Part shown: piece by piece, positions 56,091 through 64,000 of the stretch
Layout of the letters: each line of letters begins with the position of its first letter
Position numbering within the stretch: the first letter of the stretch is position 1
Program-made: the position numbers and the translations under genes
Notes under the pieces: generated by a model
Databases searched by the model: none
Seen by the model: the letters and a program-made list of their open reading frames with translations, nothing else
Told to the model about the DNA's origin: nothing
Source of the DNA: Corynebacterium sphenisci DSM 44792
Lineage (GTDB): Bacteria > Actinomycetota > Actinomycetes > Mycobacteriales > Mycobacteriaceae
Direction of reading: 5' to 3'
Assembly (NCBI RefSeq): GCF_001941505.1
Contig: NZ_CP009248.1
Span: 930,001 to 994,000 of the forward strand
DNA length: 64,000 bases

Positions 56091-57170
56091 GTGAACGACA
56101 ACGACGACCGGAAGCCCGACAACGCCTACGACGATCTCGGCGGCGGCCTCGACGACGATCTGGACGTGCCCGTCTACCGTCGGCTCGCCGACGATGACAC
56201 CGCCCCCGAGGGGGCCGCCGGGGAGACCCTGCCGGAGGCCCCCGCCCCCGCCGGCGAGGGCGGCTCCACCGCCGCCGCGCGCCCCGAGCCGGCCGGCCCC
56301 GCGGAGCCGGGGCCCACGGAGACCGCGGAGCCCGCGGAGGCCCCGCTGGATCCCTACGCCGCCGCCGGGCGCGCCGCCCCGCGGGTGATCGAGCCCCGCT
56401 ACGCCCCGGCCGAGGCGGAGGCGCCCACCGAGTACCTCGCCGCCGCCGACCCGGAGGCCACCCGGGCCGCCCCCGCGGCGGCCCCGGCGGAGCCCGCGCC
56501 CACCGAGGTGGCCGCCGCCCCGCTGCCCGCGGCGGCCGTCGCCGGCGGCGCCGGGACCGCGGTCGCCGAGCCGGCCGCGCCCGCCGAGGACGATTTCCTC
56601 GAGGAGGAGCCGGACCCGCGCCGGGGCACCCTGGACCTGGGCCTGCTGCTGCTGCGCCTCGGCGTCGGCGGGATGCTGCTGCTGCACGGGCTGACCACCT
56701 TCTTCGGCTTCGGCGGAGCCCCGGGCATCGGGGCCCTGCAGAGCTCCTTCGCCGATGCGGCGTGGAACGTGCCGGAGGTGATGGCGGTGGCGGTGCCCAC
56801 CGTGGAGGTCATCGCCGGCGGCCTGCTGGTGCTCGGCCTGGCCACCCCGCTGGGCGCGGCCCTGGCCCTGGTCATCTCCGCCTTCCTCACCATGGCGGAG
56901 GTGGCGATGGGCCCCGGCGGCTGGAACATCGCCGCCGGCGAGGGCGCCGAGGCGGTGCGGCTGCAGCTGCTGCTCACCGCCGGGGCGCTGGCCCTGCAGT
57001 TCACCGGCCCGGGCCGGTACGGCCTGGACGCCACCCGCGGCTGGGCCCGGCGCCCGCTGGCCAGCTCCTGGATCTTCTGCCTGATCGCGATCGCCGCGGC
57101 GGTGGCGCTGTGGTGGCTCGTCACCGGCACCCTGCCCTTCGTCGGCTCCACCACCGTCGACGTCGGCTGA
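56091..57170 (+). CDS. DoxX-family membrane protein with long acidic N terminus
   Basis: 359 residues. The first 175 or so are disordered, rich in Pro, Ala, Glu and Asp (begins MNDNDDRKPDNAYDDLGG). The rest is a four-helix DoxX domain: LLLLRLGVGGMLLLHGLTTF, VPTVEVIAGGLLVLGL, ALALVISAFLTMAEV and RLQLLLTAGALALQF, then one extra helix near the end. M. tuberculosis DoxX (Rv3005c) is linked to SodA and thiol stress. Divergent from the lipoprotein gene, 79 bases apart, both leaderless. Confidence 0.85.
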   Translation: MNDNDDRKPDNAYDDLGGGLDDDLDVPVYRRLADDDTAPEGAAGETLPEAPAPAGEGGSTAAARPEPAGPAEPGPTETAEPAEAPLDPYAAAGRAAPRVIEPRYAPAEAEAPTEYLAAADPEATRAAPAAAPAEPAPTEVAAAPLPAAAVAGGAGTAVAEPAAPAEDDFLEEEPDPRRGTLDLGLLLLRLGVGGMLLLHGLTTFFGFGGAPGIGALQSSFADAAWNVPEVMAVAVPTVEVIAGGLLVLGLATPLGAALALVISAFLTMAEVAMGPGGWNIAAGEGAEAVRLQLLLTAGALALQFTGPGRYGLDATRGWARRPLASSWIFCLIAIAAAVALWWLVTGTLPFVGSTTVDVG

Positions 57171-57176
57171 GCCGGT

Positions 57177-57226
57177 CCCGCGGCGGCCGCCGCGGGCGCC
57201 CGCCGGGGGAGTCCCCCGGCGGGTTT
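57177..57226 (+). terminator. Double hairpin terminator after the DoxX gene
   Basis: A 20-base palindrome (57177-57196) is followed by an 11-bp perfect stem (57199-57209 with 57213-57223) and TTT, the most typical intrinsic terminator of the window besides the ilvB attenuator. Confidence 0.8.
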
Positions 57227-57307
57227 CGGCGATCCTGGCCTTCCGCGCGCGGGTCCGCTGTGGCAGGATGGTCGGGTCCACCGGCCCGTCGACCCCCGAG
57301 GAACCCC

Positions 57308-58198
57308 ATGCGCCCGCAGCGCAGCCGACCGATCCGCCGCCGCCTGGCCGCGCTCGCCCTGGCCGCGGCCGCCGTCTTCGGCCCCGCCCTGGGCGCCCCG
57401 GCGGCCGCCTCCGCCTCCGCCATGGTGCCGCTGCCCGCGCTGGACGCCGCCGGCAACCTGCAGGCGCCGCCGCGGACCCAGATCTCCATCATCTACACCC
57501 CGCTGGGCATCCGGCTGGGCACCGCCAACCAGCACGAGTCCCGACCGGGGCTTTCCATGGTGAAACTTCTCATCGGCCAATACGTGGTGGAGCAGGGCAG
57601 CCCCGCGGAGATCCCGGAGGTCACCCGCATGATCCGGGCCTCCGATGACGCGGTGGCCACCCGGCTCTACCGGCGCCACCCGGAGTCCATCGCCGCGATC
57701 GCCGCCCGGTACCGGCTCGGCGACACCGTCGCCGGCGCCCGCTGGGGCGCCTCCCGGACCTCCGCCTACGACATGGCCACCTTCCTCGACGCCCTGGAGC
57801 GCCGCGACCCCACCGGGCCGGTGCTCACCGCGATGCGGCACGCCGAGGCGATCGCCGCCGACGGCTACCCGCAGAACTTCGGCACCGCCACCCTGCCCGG
57901 GGTCACCGGCACCAAGTTCGGCTGGTCCGATGACCGGGTGTCCTGCCACGCCAGCGCCTCCATCGGGACCGGTTTCGTGGTCGGCGCGGCGACCTGGGGC
58001 ACCGCGGCCACGCACACCGCCGACGTGCGCGCCGCCTTCCCCGGCGGGGCGGATGCGGTGCGCGGGCTGCCCGGGGCGATCGCCGCCGGCTCCGACGGGG
58101 CCGGCCCGGGGCTGCCGCGGCCGCCCGCCGCCCCCGGGATCCCGGCGATGCCCGGGATCCCGGGGATCCCCGGGGCGCCGGCGGCGGCCCGCCGCTGA
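57308..58198 (+). CDS. Secreted serine-hydrolase (beta-lactamase/PBP fold) protein
   Basis: 296 residues with a signal peptide (basic start, then LAALALAAAAVFGPALGAPAA; likely cut near 30-37). The penicillin-recognising triad is present in altered form: S83-M-V-K86 (SxxK), S112-D-D (for SxN) and T202-K203-F-G205 (for KTG). This suggests a peptidoglycan peptidase or inactive relative rather than a true class A beta-lactamase, since no Glu166-type loop is obvious. The C terminus (270-292) has collagen-like repeats PGIP-AMPGIPGIPGAP. Confidence 0.78.
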   Translation: MRPQRSRPIRRRLAALALAAAAVFGPALGAPAAASASAMVPLPALDAAGNLQAPPRTQISIIYTPLGIRLGTANQHESRPGLSMVKLLIGQYVVEQGSPAEIPEVTRMIRASDDAVATRLYRRHPESIAAIAARYRLGDTVAGARWGASRTSAYDMATFLDALERRDPTGPVLTAMRHAEAIAADGYPQNFGTATLPGVTGTKFGWSDDRVSCHASASIGTGFVVGAATWGTAATHTADVRAAFPGGADAVRGLPGAIAAGSDGAGPGLPRPPAAPGIPAMPGIPGIPGAPAAARR

Positions 58199-58217
58199 GC
58201 CCGGCGCATCCCGGATC

Positions 58218-58262
58218 GCCGACGCCGCCGGGCCCCGGATGCGGGGCGCCGGCGGCGTCGGC
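58218..58262. terminator. Hairpin between convergent hydrolase gene and ilvD
   Basis: About 20-bp stem with one bulge, arms beginning GCCGACGCCGCCGG and ending CCGGCGGCGTCGGC. Confidence 0.7.
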
Positions 58263-58277
58263 CGTGCGGGGGGCGGG

Positions 58278-60122
58278 TCAGTCCACCACGCGCACGGCGC
58301 CCTTGTCGGCGCTGGCGGCCATCTTGGCGTAGGCGCGCAGCGCCTTGGACACCTTCCGCGGCCGCTCGGTGTGCGGGGTGAAGGGGTGCTCCCGGGCGAG
58401 CTCCTCCTCGCGGCGGCGGGCCAGCTCCTCCTCGGGCACCCGGATCTCCAGGCGGCGCTCGCCGACGTCGATGTACACCGGATCGCCGTCGCGGACCAGG
58501 CCGATCGCGCCGCCGTGCGCGGCCTCGGGGGAGACGTGCCCGATGGACAGTCCCGAGGAGCCGCCGGAGAAGCGGCCGTCGGTGACCAGGGCGCAGACCT
58601 TGCCCAGGCCGGAGCCCTTGATGAAGGCGGTGGGGTGCAGCATCTCCTGCATCCCGGGCCCGCCGGAGGGGCCCTCGTAGAGCACGAAGAGCACCTCCCC
58701 GGGCTGCAGCCGCTTCTTCAGGATGGCGGTCACCGCCTGCTCCTGGCTCTCCACCACCCGGGCCGGGCCCTCGAAGTGGAACTGCTCCTCGCTGATCCCG
58801 GCGGTCTTCAGGATGGCGCCGTTCTCGGCGATGTTGCCCTTGAGCACGCACAGCCCGCCCTCGGCGGTGTAGGCGTGCTCGACATCGCGGATGCAGCCCT
58901 CCGCGGCGTCGCGGTCCAGGCTCTCCCAGCGGTTCTCCGTGGAGAAGGGCTCGGTGGTGCGCACCCCGCCGGGGGCGGCGTGGAAGAGCTCCACGGCCTC
59001 GGCGGTGGCCTCCCCGCCGCGGATGTCCCAGTCGGCGAGGTGCCGGGCCAGGGTGGGGGAGTGCACCGAGTGCACGCCGGTCTCCAGCAGCCCGGCCCGG
59101 TTCAGCTCGCCGAGGATGGCCGGGATCCCGCCGGCGCGGTGCACGTGCTCCATGTAGTAGTGCGAGTTCGGCGCCACCTTGGACAGGCAGGGCACCCGGC
59201 GGGAGATCGCGTCGATGTCGTCGAGGTCGAAGTCCACCTCGCCCTCCTGGGCGGCGGCGAGGATGTGCAGCACCGTGTTGGTGGAGCCGCCCATGGCCAC
59301 GTCCAGGGTCATCGCGTTGATGAAGGCCTCCCGGCAGGCGATGGACCGGGGCAGCACCGAGTCGTCGCCCTCGTGGTAGTGCCGCCTGGCCAGGTCCACG
59401 ATGAGCCGGCCGGCCCGGGTGAACAGGTCCCGGCGGGCGTGGTGGGTGGCCAGGGTGGAGCCGTTGCCGGGCAGGGACAGGCCCAGGGCCTCGGTGAGGC
59501 AGTTCATCGAGTTGGCGGTGAACATGCCGGAGCAGGAGCCGCAGGTGGGGCAGGCGGAGCGCTCGATGACGTCGAGCTGCTCGGTGCTGACCTGGTCGTT
59601 CGCGGAGGCGGAGATGGCGTCGACGAGATCGGAGCCGGGCATCACCACGTCGCCGACCACGATGGACTCGCCGGACTCCATCGGGCCGCCGGAGACGAAC
59701 ACCGCGGGGATGTTCAGCCGCAGCGCGGCGTTGAGCATGCCCGGGGTGATCTTGTCGCAGTTGGAGATGCACACCAGGGCGTCCGCGGTGTGCGCGTTGA
59801 CCATGTACTCCACGCTGTCGGCGATGATCTCGCGGGAGGGCAGGGAGTAGAGCATCCCGTCATGGCCCATCGCGATGCCGTCGTCGACGGCGATGGTGTT
59901 GAACTCGCGGGCCACGCCCCCGGCGGCCTCGACGGCCTCGGCGACGATGTCGCCGACGTTCTTGAGGTGCACGTGGCCGGGGACGAACTGGGTGTAGGAG
60001 TTCGCGATGGCGATGATCGGCTTGCCGAAGTCGGATTCGGTCATGCCGGTCGCCCGCCACAGGGCTCGGGCGCCGGCGGCGTTGCGGCCGGAGGTGGTGA
60101 CCTTGGAGCGGAGGGGGATCAT
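58278..60122 (-). CDS. ilvD: Dihydroxy-acid dehydratase
   Basis: Iron-sulfur enzyme of valine, isoleucine and pantothenate synthesis that dehydrates 2,3-dihydroxy acids to 2-oxo acids. 614 residues with the cluster cysteines in [13 protein letters not shown] and [19 protein letters not shown], and the [16 protein letters not shown] motif. GGAAGA precedes ATG 60122. The leader is about 70 bases from a TATCAT box. ilvB lies about 2.8 kb away on the opposite strand. Confidence 0.97.
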   Translation of the reverse strand: MIPLRSKVTTSGRNAAGARALWRATGMTESDFGKPIIAIANSYTQFVPGHVHLKNVGDIVAEAVEAAGGVAREFNTIAVDDGIAMGHDGMLYSLPSREIIADSVEYMVNAHTADALVCISNCDKITPGMLNAALRLNIPAVFVSGGPMESGESIVVGDVVMPGSDLVDAISASANDQVSTEQLDVIERSACPTCGSCSGMFTANSMNCLTEALGLSLPGNGSTLATHHARRDLFTRAGRLIVDLARRHYHEGDDSVLPRSIACREAFINAMTLDVAMGGSTNTVLHILAAAQEGEVDFDLDDIDAISRRVPCLSKVAPNSHYYMEHVHRAGGIPAILGELNRAGLLETGVHSVHSPTLARHLADWDIRGGEATAEAVELFHAAPGGVRTTEPFSTENRWESLDRDAAEGCIRDVEHAYTAEGGLCVLKGNIAENGAILKTAGISEEQFHFEGPARVVESQEQAVTAILKKRLQPGEVLFVLYEGPSGGPGMQEMLHPTAFIKGSGLGKVCALVTDGRFSGGSSGLSIGHVSPEAAHGGAIGLVRDGDPVYIDVGERRLEIRVPEEELARRREEELAREHPFTPHTERPRKVSKALRAYAKMAASADKGAVRVVD

Positions 60123-60198
60123 GGGCGTTCTTCCGTAGCTGGGTCGGAGTCGGTACCGCGGCGGCGGCGTGGGTGGGCGCCGCCGGCGCTTCCGGACG

Positions 60199-60204
60199 AT
60201 GATA
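60199..60204 (-). promoter_or_regulatory. -10 box of ilvD
   Basis: TATCAT on the minus strand; transcription expected near 60192. Confidence 0.5.
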
Positions 60205-60210
60205 GCCGGT

Positions 60211-60260
60211 GTCCCACGCTGCGGGCGAACCGTCCCATCCTGTGGGATGGATCGTGGGAT
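60211..60260 (-). promoter_or_regulatory. Cluster of GTCCCA-type half-sites upstream of ilvD
   Basis: Four related heptamers on the plus strand: GTCCCAC (60211-60217), GTCCCAT (60232-60238), GTGGGAT (60242-60248) and GTGGGAT (60254-60260). The middle two form a palindrome GTCCCA-N5-TGGGAT centred near -48 from the expected ilvD start; the last two are direct repeats 12 bases apart. Operator-like; regulator unknown. Confidence 0.5.
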
Positions 60261-60294
60261 CGGCCGGCCCCGGCGCCGCGGCCGCGGCGCCGGG

Positions 60295-60873
60295 CTATTC
60301 CCCGGCGCGGGGGCGCTCGGTGGGCTTGACCTCGAAGGTGGGCAGCTTGCGCTCGGCGACCTCGCTGCGATCCCGCAGCACCGAGTAGCCGTCCCGGTGG
60401 TGCACCTCGACCTGCTCGTCCTTGGCGGCCAGCCCCGAGCTCAGCACATCCGGGATCCGGCCGCCGGAGGCCTCGGCCAGGGCGGGCAGCGAGTTGAAGC
60501 TGATCGCCGGCAGCGCGAAGCGCTCCGCGCGGTTGGCGTCCTCGCCCTCGGCGGAGACCGCGAAGGCCCGGCCGGTCCTGCCGAAGAGCACCCCGCGGAA
60601 GCGCGACCACGGCAGCGAGCGCCGCCGGCCGAGGAGGTAGACCGCGGTGATCCCCCGATCGCTGACCGTGGTGCGCGCCCGGTGGATCCAGGCGGCGTAG
60701 ACGATCGGCGGAATCGGGGTCCAGGCGAAGAACCGCGGTTCGAAGCCCAGGGCGATGAAGGCCATCAGGGCGAGGAAGGCGACCCCCAGGTAGTGGGTCT
60801 TCTGCGGGCGGAACCTGGTCACGGGGAGGGTTCCGCCGTCCGCGGCCGGCACGGCGGGTTCATCGGAGCTCAT
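60295..60873 (-). CDS. PH-domain protein, Cfp6-like
   Basis: 192 residues from ATG 60873 ([14 protein letters not shown]). Two membrane-spanning segments near 25-60 ([17 protein letters not shown] and the following [15 protein letters not shown]) are followed by a bacterial PH domain with [20 protein letters not shown], then a charged tail. M. tuberculosis cfp6 is likewise next to ilvB1. Function unknown. The start follows the TAGCAT box by seven bases; ATG 60882 lies inside that box. Confidence 0.8.
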   Translation of the reverse strand: MSSDEPAVPAADGGTLPVTRFRPQKTHYLGVAFLALMAFIALGFEPRFFAWTPIPPIVYAAWIHRARTTVSDRGITAVYLLGRRRSLPWSRFRGVLFGRTGRAFAVSAEGEDANRAERFALPAISFNSLPALAEASGGRIPDVLSSGLAAKDEQVEVHHRDGYSVLRDRSEVAERKLPTFEVKPTERPRAGE

Positions 60874-60880
60874 GCGGGCC

Positions 60881-60886
60881 ATGCTA
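60881..60886 (-). promoter_or_regulatory. -10 box of the Cfp6-like gene
   Basis: TAGCAT on the minus strand, seven bases before ATG 60873. Confidence 0.5.
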
Positions 60887-60959
60887 ACCCGCGCCCGCCC
60901 CGCCGCCCGATTCGGCCCGGCGCGGCCGGGGGAGGCCCCGGGGCGGGGCCGGGTGCGGC

Positions 60960-62603
60960 TCAGCCCCGGGCCCGGGCCGCCCGGGTCACCCCGGGCGCCC
61001 CGTCCATCCCGTCGGCGTCCGCGGCGTCCCCGCCGCCGGCCGCGCCGGTGGACCCGGAGCCGCCGTCGCCGGCGTCCCCGCCGGCATCGGAGTCGCCGCC
61101 CCCGGCACCGCCGCCGGAGTCGGAGTCGGACCCGCCGGCGCCGGAGTCGCCGGCGCCGCCGGCCGGGGGCCGCCCCGCGTCGCCGCCGTCGGGTCGGGTG
61201 CCCGGGGTGCGGACGCCGCCGTCGCGATCGCCGCGGTCGTCCCCGCGCTCCCCGCGATCCCGGAGATCGCCGGAATCCCGGGTGCCCCGGCCATCGGCGC
61301 CCTCGCGGCCGGCGCCGCGCTCGCCGGCGGGCGCGCCGGCGTCCTCGCCGTCGCCGTCGCCGGCGTCGCGCTCGCCGGTGAACCGGCTCGGCGCCAGCCA
61401 GCCGGAGGGGGTGTCCTCGCCCTCGCCGGGCTCGATGGTGGCCAGGTTGAGCAGCCCGAGCAGCAGCAGGGTGACGATCATGACCACGGTGGAGGGCCGG
61501 GCCCGGCCCCCGGCGGAGAGCAGCTCGCGCAGCCGGGCCCGCCGCCCGGCGGGCCGGGCCGCCGGGGCCAGCAGCTCGGTGTCCGCGGCATCGGTCGGGT
61601 CCGCGGCGGCGGGGGCCTCCGGATGCGGCCGGTCACCGTCGCCGGCCGGATCATCGGCGCGGGCGGCGTCGACCTCCGCCGCGGTGGGGATCGCGCCCTC
61701 CCCGCCGGCGGCCGCGGCCGCGGGGGCCCCGGCGGAGCCGGCGAAGGGGGCGACCGGGCCCTCGGCGCGCTCGCCGTAGGCCTCCCACCAGGTGTCCAGC
61801 ACCGCGGCGCGCACCGCGCGCTCCACCACCCACTGATCCCCCGGATCGGATTCCACGACGATGCGCATGCTCACCGTCCAGGGCTGGCCCATCGCCGCCG
61901 GCGGGGCCAGATCCGTGGAGGACTGGATGCGCACCTCGCTGCGCACGTGCTCGCGCACCCCCTCGGCGTCCGCGGCGCGCTGCGCCGCGGCCAGGGTGCG
62001 CCGCTCGATCTCCGAGACGGACCGGCCGGCGGTCACCGGCACCGGCACCTCCACCACCGCCCGGGACCACCGGGAGGAGTAGTTCACCGCCATCCGGGCC
62101 TCCCCGTTGGGCACGATGATCTCCTCCCCGTTGAGGGTGCGGATGGTGGTCGCCCGCAGGGTCAGGTTCACCACGTCGCCCTGCACGGTGCCGGAGGGGG
62201 AGTGGAAGGCCACCCAGTCGCCGACGCCGAACTGGCGCTCCAGGATGATGAACACCCCGCCGAGCAGATCCCCGACCAGCCCCTGGGCGCCGAAGCCGAG
62301 GGCGGCGGAGACGATCGTGGCGGGCACCACCGCCGCGCCGAGGTTCACGCCCAGCTTCGCCAGCAGGGTGAGCCCGAAGACGAAGTAGGCGACCATCTCC
62401 AGGACGTAGACCACGGCCCCGATGAGGGCCATCCGGCCCTTGGTCTCCTCCTGGCCCTCGACCATGTTGCGCTCCGAGATCGCCAGGATGAACCGGCGGA
62501 TCCGGGGGATCAGCAGCAGCACGATGACCAGGGCGGCGATGGTCAGCCCGGGATCGGCCAACCAGGTGAGCATCCGGCGCAGCAGATAGAACGCGAACTC
62601 CAT
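60960..62603 (-). CDS. mscCG: MscCG-type mechanosensitive channel (MscS family)
   Basis: 547 residues. Three N-terminal helices and the MscS core, including the pore helix region AAVVPATIVSAALGFGAQGLV and the beta-domain RQFGVGDWV and IIVPNGEARMAVNYSSRWSR. A fourth membrane helix at about 371-391 (VVMIVTLLLLGLLNLATI), then PSGWLAPSRF, is the mark of C. glutamicum MscCG, the main glutamate exporter; there SSGWLSPS follows the helix. The outer tail (about 400-547) is Asp/Gly/Arg/Ser-rich low complexity. Located next to ilvD and ilvB as in C. glutamicum. Glutamate export here is inferred. Confidence 0.92.
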   Translation of the reverse strand: MEFAFYLLRRMLTWLADPGLTIAALVIVLLLIPRIRRFILAISERNMVEGQEETKGRMALIGAVVYVLEMVAYFVFGLTLLAKLGVNLGAAVVPATIVSAALGFGAQGLVGDLLGGVFIILERQFGVGDWVAFHSPSGTVQGDVVNLTLRATTIRTLNGEEIIVPNGEARMAVNYSSRWSRAVVEVPVPVTAGRSVSEIERRTLAAAQRAADAEGVREHVRSEVRIQSSTDLAPPAAMGQPWTVSMRIVVESDPGDQWVVERAVRAAVLDTWWEAYGERAEGPVAPFAGSAGAPAAAAAGGEGAIPTAAEVDAARADDPAGDGDRPHPEAPAAADPTDAADTELLAPAARPAGRRARLRELLSAGGRARPSTVVMIVTLLLLGLLNLATIEPGEGEDTPSGWLAPSRFTGERDAGDGDGEDAGAPAGERGAGREGADGRGTRDSGDLRDRGERGDDRGDRDGGVRTPGTRPDGGDAGRPPAGGAGDSGAGGSDSDSGGGAGGGDSDAGGDAGDGGSGSTGAAGGGDAADADGMDGAPGVTRAARARG

Positions 62604-62610
62604 GGGGGCC

Positions 62611-62616
62611 ACCGTA
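62611..62616 (-). promoter_or_regulatory. -10 box of mscCG
   Basis: TACGGT on the minus strand, seven bases before ATG 62603. Confidence 0.45.
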
Positions 62617-62705
62617 GGCGCCTTCGGCCGCCGGCGCCGCCGGCGGGCCCGGCCGGCCCCGGCCCCCCGGACGGGTGAGCGGAATACGGTGTTCATTGAG
62701 TGGGA

Positions 62706-62734
62706 TTGACTGTCCACTATGTGGACGCTATGGT
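62706..62734 (+). promoter_or_regulatory. ilvB promoter
   Basis: TTGACT (62706-62711), an exact 17-base spacer and TATGGT (62729-62734): the best sigma-70-type promoter of the window. The spacer holds a perfect palindrome. Confidence 0.7.
62712..62726 (+). promoter_or_regulatory. Operator-like palindrome inside the ilvB promoter
   Basis: GTCCAC-TAT-GTGGAC, perfect 6-bp arms between the -35 and -10 boxes. A bound protein would block RNA polymerase. Resembles the ilvD palindrome. Confidence 0.5.
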
Positions 62735-62741
62735 CTGGGGC

Positions 62742-62786
62742 ATGCAGCGAAACCGACTTTCCGTAGCCGCCGGCGCCGGCCGATAG
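62742..62786 (+). CDS. Putative ilvB leader peptide (14 codons)
   Basis: Reads MQRNRLSVAAGAGR then TAG. ATG 62742 lies seven bases after the -10 box, so the peptide would be translated from the mRNA 5' end. It contains CTT (Leu) and GTA (Val), codons rare in this genome. C. glutamicum ilvB is controlled by attenuation with a leader peptide rich in Val, Ile and Leu; here those residues are few, so the sensing codons may differ. Confidence 0.5.
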   Translation: MQRNRLSVAAGAGR

Positions 62787-62811
62787 CGGCTCGACCAGTC
62801 GCACCCGCTGG

Positions 62812-62848
62812 CGCCCCCGCACAGTCCCGCTGTGCCCGGGGGCGTTTT
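62812..62848 (+). terminator. ilvB attenuator terminator
   Basis: Stem CGCCCCCG-CACAG with CTGTG-CC-CGGGGGCG (62812-62844), two-base bulge, then TTTT (62845-62848). It lies 85 bases before ilvB, so readthrough is needed for expression. A second hairpin, CCGTGGCC-CA-GGCCACGG (62849-62866), follows at once. Confidence 0.75.
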
Positions 62849-62933
62849 CCGTGGCCCAGGCCACGGGCGGCGCCGGACCGGCCGGACGGCCCGCAGCACC
62901 CCACCCCACCGAAAACCCGAGGAGCGCACCGAC

Positions 62934-64000
62934 GTGAACGCCGCCCCCAACACCAGCCCAACGCCCGCCACCGTGGCCGGGAGGACCCGGCGCAGCACCC
63001 CCGAGCGCATGTCCGGGGCCAAGGCCATCGTGCGCAGCCTCGAGGAGCTCGGCGCCGACGTCGTCTTCGGCATCCCCGGCGGCGCCATCCTGCCCCTCTA
63101 CGACCCCCTCTACGACTCCGAGAAGGTCCGCCACGTGCTGGTCCGCCATGAGCAGGGCGCCGGCCACGCCGCCACCGGCTACGCCCAGGTCTCCGGCAAG
63201 GTCGGCGTGTGCATCGCCACCTCCGGGCCGGGGGCGACCAACCTGGTCACCCCGCTGGCGGACGCGAACATGGACTCCGTGCCGGTGGTCGCGATCACCG
63301 GCCAGGTGGGCCGGCCGCTGCTCGGCTCGGACGCCTTCCAGGAGGCCGACATCCGCGGGGTGACCCTGCCGGTGACCAAGCACAACTTCATGGTCACCCG
63401 CGCCGAGGACATCCCGCGCACCATCGCCGAGGCCTTCCACCTGGCCGCCACCGGCCGCCCCGGGGCGGTGCTGGTGGACGTGCCCAAGGATCTGCAGAAC
63501 ACCGAGATCGACTTCTCCTGGCCGCCCCGGATCGACCTGCCCGGGTACCGCCCGGTGACCACCCCCTACTTCCGCCAGATCGAGGAGGCGGCGCGCATGA
63601 TCGCCGCCGCCGAGCGCCCGGTGCTCTACATCGGCGGCGGGGTGCTCAAGGCCGAGGCCTGCGCCGAGCTGCTCGCCTTCGCCGAGCACACCGGGATCCC
63701 GGTGGTGACCACCCTGATGGCCCGCGGCGCCTTCCCCGACGCGCACCGGCTGCACATGGGCATGCCCGGGATGCACGGCAAGGTCTCCGCGGTCGCCGCG
63801 ATGCAGAAGTCCGATCTGCTGATCACCATCGGCGCCCGCTTCGACGACCGGGTCACCGGCCAGCTGGAGACCTTCGCCCCCGAGGCGAAGGTGATCCACG
63901 CCGATATCGACCCCGCCGAGATCGGCAAGATCCGGCACGCCGACGTGCCCATCGTCGGCGACGCCCGCGAGGTGCTCGCCGCGCTGCTGAAGACCTACCG
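62934..64000 (+). CDS. ilvB: Acetolactate synthase large subunit (3' end outside window)
   Basis: Condenses pyruvate with pyruvate or 2-oxobutyrate in branched-chain amino-acid synthesis. GTG start with GAGGAG nine bases upstream; about 355 residues are in the window. Visible: [20 protein letters not shown], the ThDP-activating glutamate in [34 protein letters not shown] and [19 protein letters not shown], and the FAD-binding region [15 protein letters not shown]. The C-terminal ThDP-binding domain lies beyond the edge. The leader peptide and terminator upstream indicate attenuation. Confidence 0.96.
   Translation, partial: MNAAPNTSPTPATVAGRTRRSTPERMSGAKAIVRSLEELGADVVFGIPGGAILPLYDPLYDSEKVRHVLVRHEQGAGHAATGYAQVSGKVGVCIATSGPGATNLVTPLADANMDSVPVVAITGQVGRPLLGSDAFQEADIRGVTLPVTKHNFMVTRAEDIPRTIAEAFHLAATGRPGAVLVDVPKDLQNTEIDFSWPPRIDLPGYRPVTTPYFRQIEEAARMIAAAERPVLYIGGGVLKAEACAELLAFAEHTGIPVVTTLMARGAFPDAHRLHMGMPGMHGKVSAVAAMQKSDLLITIGARFDDRVTGQLETFAPEAKVIHADIDPAEIGKIRHADVPIVGDAREVLAALLKTY

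Noticed and set aside
60960..61400. Repetitive GC-rich stretch as a separate surface-protein gene
   Set aside because: It is the in-frame C-terminal tail of MscCG after the fourth membrane helix.

Overview
The window reads as chromosomal core sequence from a very GC-rich Corynebacterium or close relative. Four lines support this: gene order matches the rho-atp, glg, etf, ligA-gatCA-pfkA-gatB and ilvD-ilvB blocks known from C. glutamicum and partly from M. tuberculosis; ptsG is strikingly like C. glutamicum EII-glucose; there is a MscCG-type channel with a fourth C-terminal membrane helix; and NucS is present. I see no rRNA, tRNA, CRISPR array, insertion sequence, prophage or attachment site. 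The many long antisense reading frames are shadows of GC-rich codon use.

Layout. 1-8028: a truncated acyl-CoA ligase gene on the minus strand, then rho-prfA-prmC-sua5-wecA. 8131-16176: an atpI-like gene and the complete atpBEFHAGDC operon. 16438-18023: a DUF2550 membrane protein, nucS and a small zinc-ribbon gene. 18359-22463: ptsG, a methylmalonyl-CoA epimerase-like gene, a thiamine-binding (DUF77) gene and a thioredoxin-TPR gene. 22521-27332 (minus): glgE, glgB and a PGPGW membrane protein, for alpha-glucan synthesis. 27479-30341: an overlapping ABC ATPase / Nudix / THUMP-like methyltransferase operon. 30633-35958: etfB-etfA, a cysteine desulfurase, mnmA and a MetE-like gene. 36049-43660: MMPL transporter, exonuclease, ligA, glgP. 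43800-49184: ACT-domain gene, gatC-gatA, MFS transporter, pfkA. 49369-52532: two tandem YkvI-like membrane proteins. 52548-58198: membrane-anchored protein, gatB, lipoprotein, DoxX protein, serine-hydrolase-like secreted protein. 58278-64000: ilvD, a Cfp6-like PH protein, mscCG, and ilvB running off the right edge behind an attenuator.

The genes link translation (release factor and its methylase, Glu-tRNA amidotransferase, t6A and s2U tRNA modification), energy and carbon flow (ATP synthase, glucose uptake, phosphofructokinase, glycogen/glucan turnover, ETF), DNA repair (NucS, LigA) and branched-chain amino-acid synthesis (IlvD, IlvB).

The most interesting material is regulatory. About 17 genes have a TAnnnT -10 box ending 6 or 7 bases before the start codon, so they probably give leaderless mRNAs. 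rho is preceded by a 37-codon leader ORF and ilvB by a leaderless 14-codon leader peptide with a terminator. ilvB and ilvD share a similar palindrome, and ptsG and etfB carry GlxR-like sites. All such calls are made by eye and not experimentally supported here.
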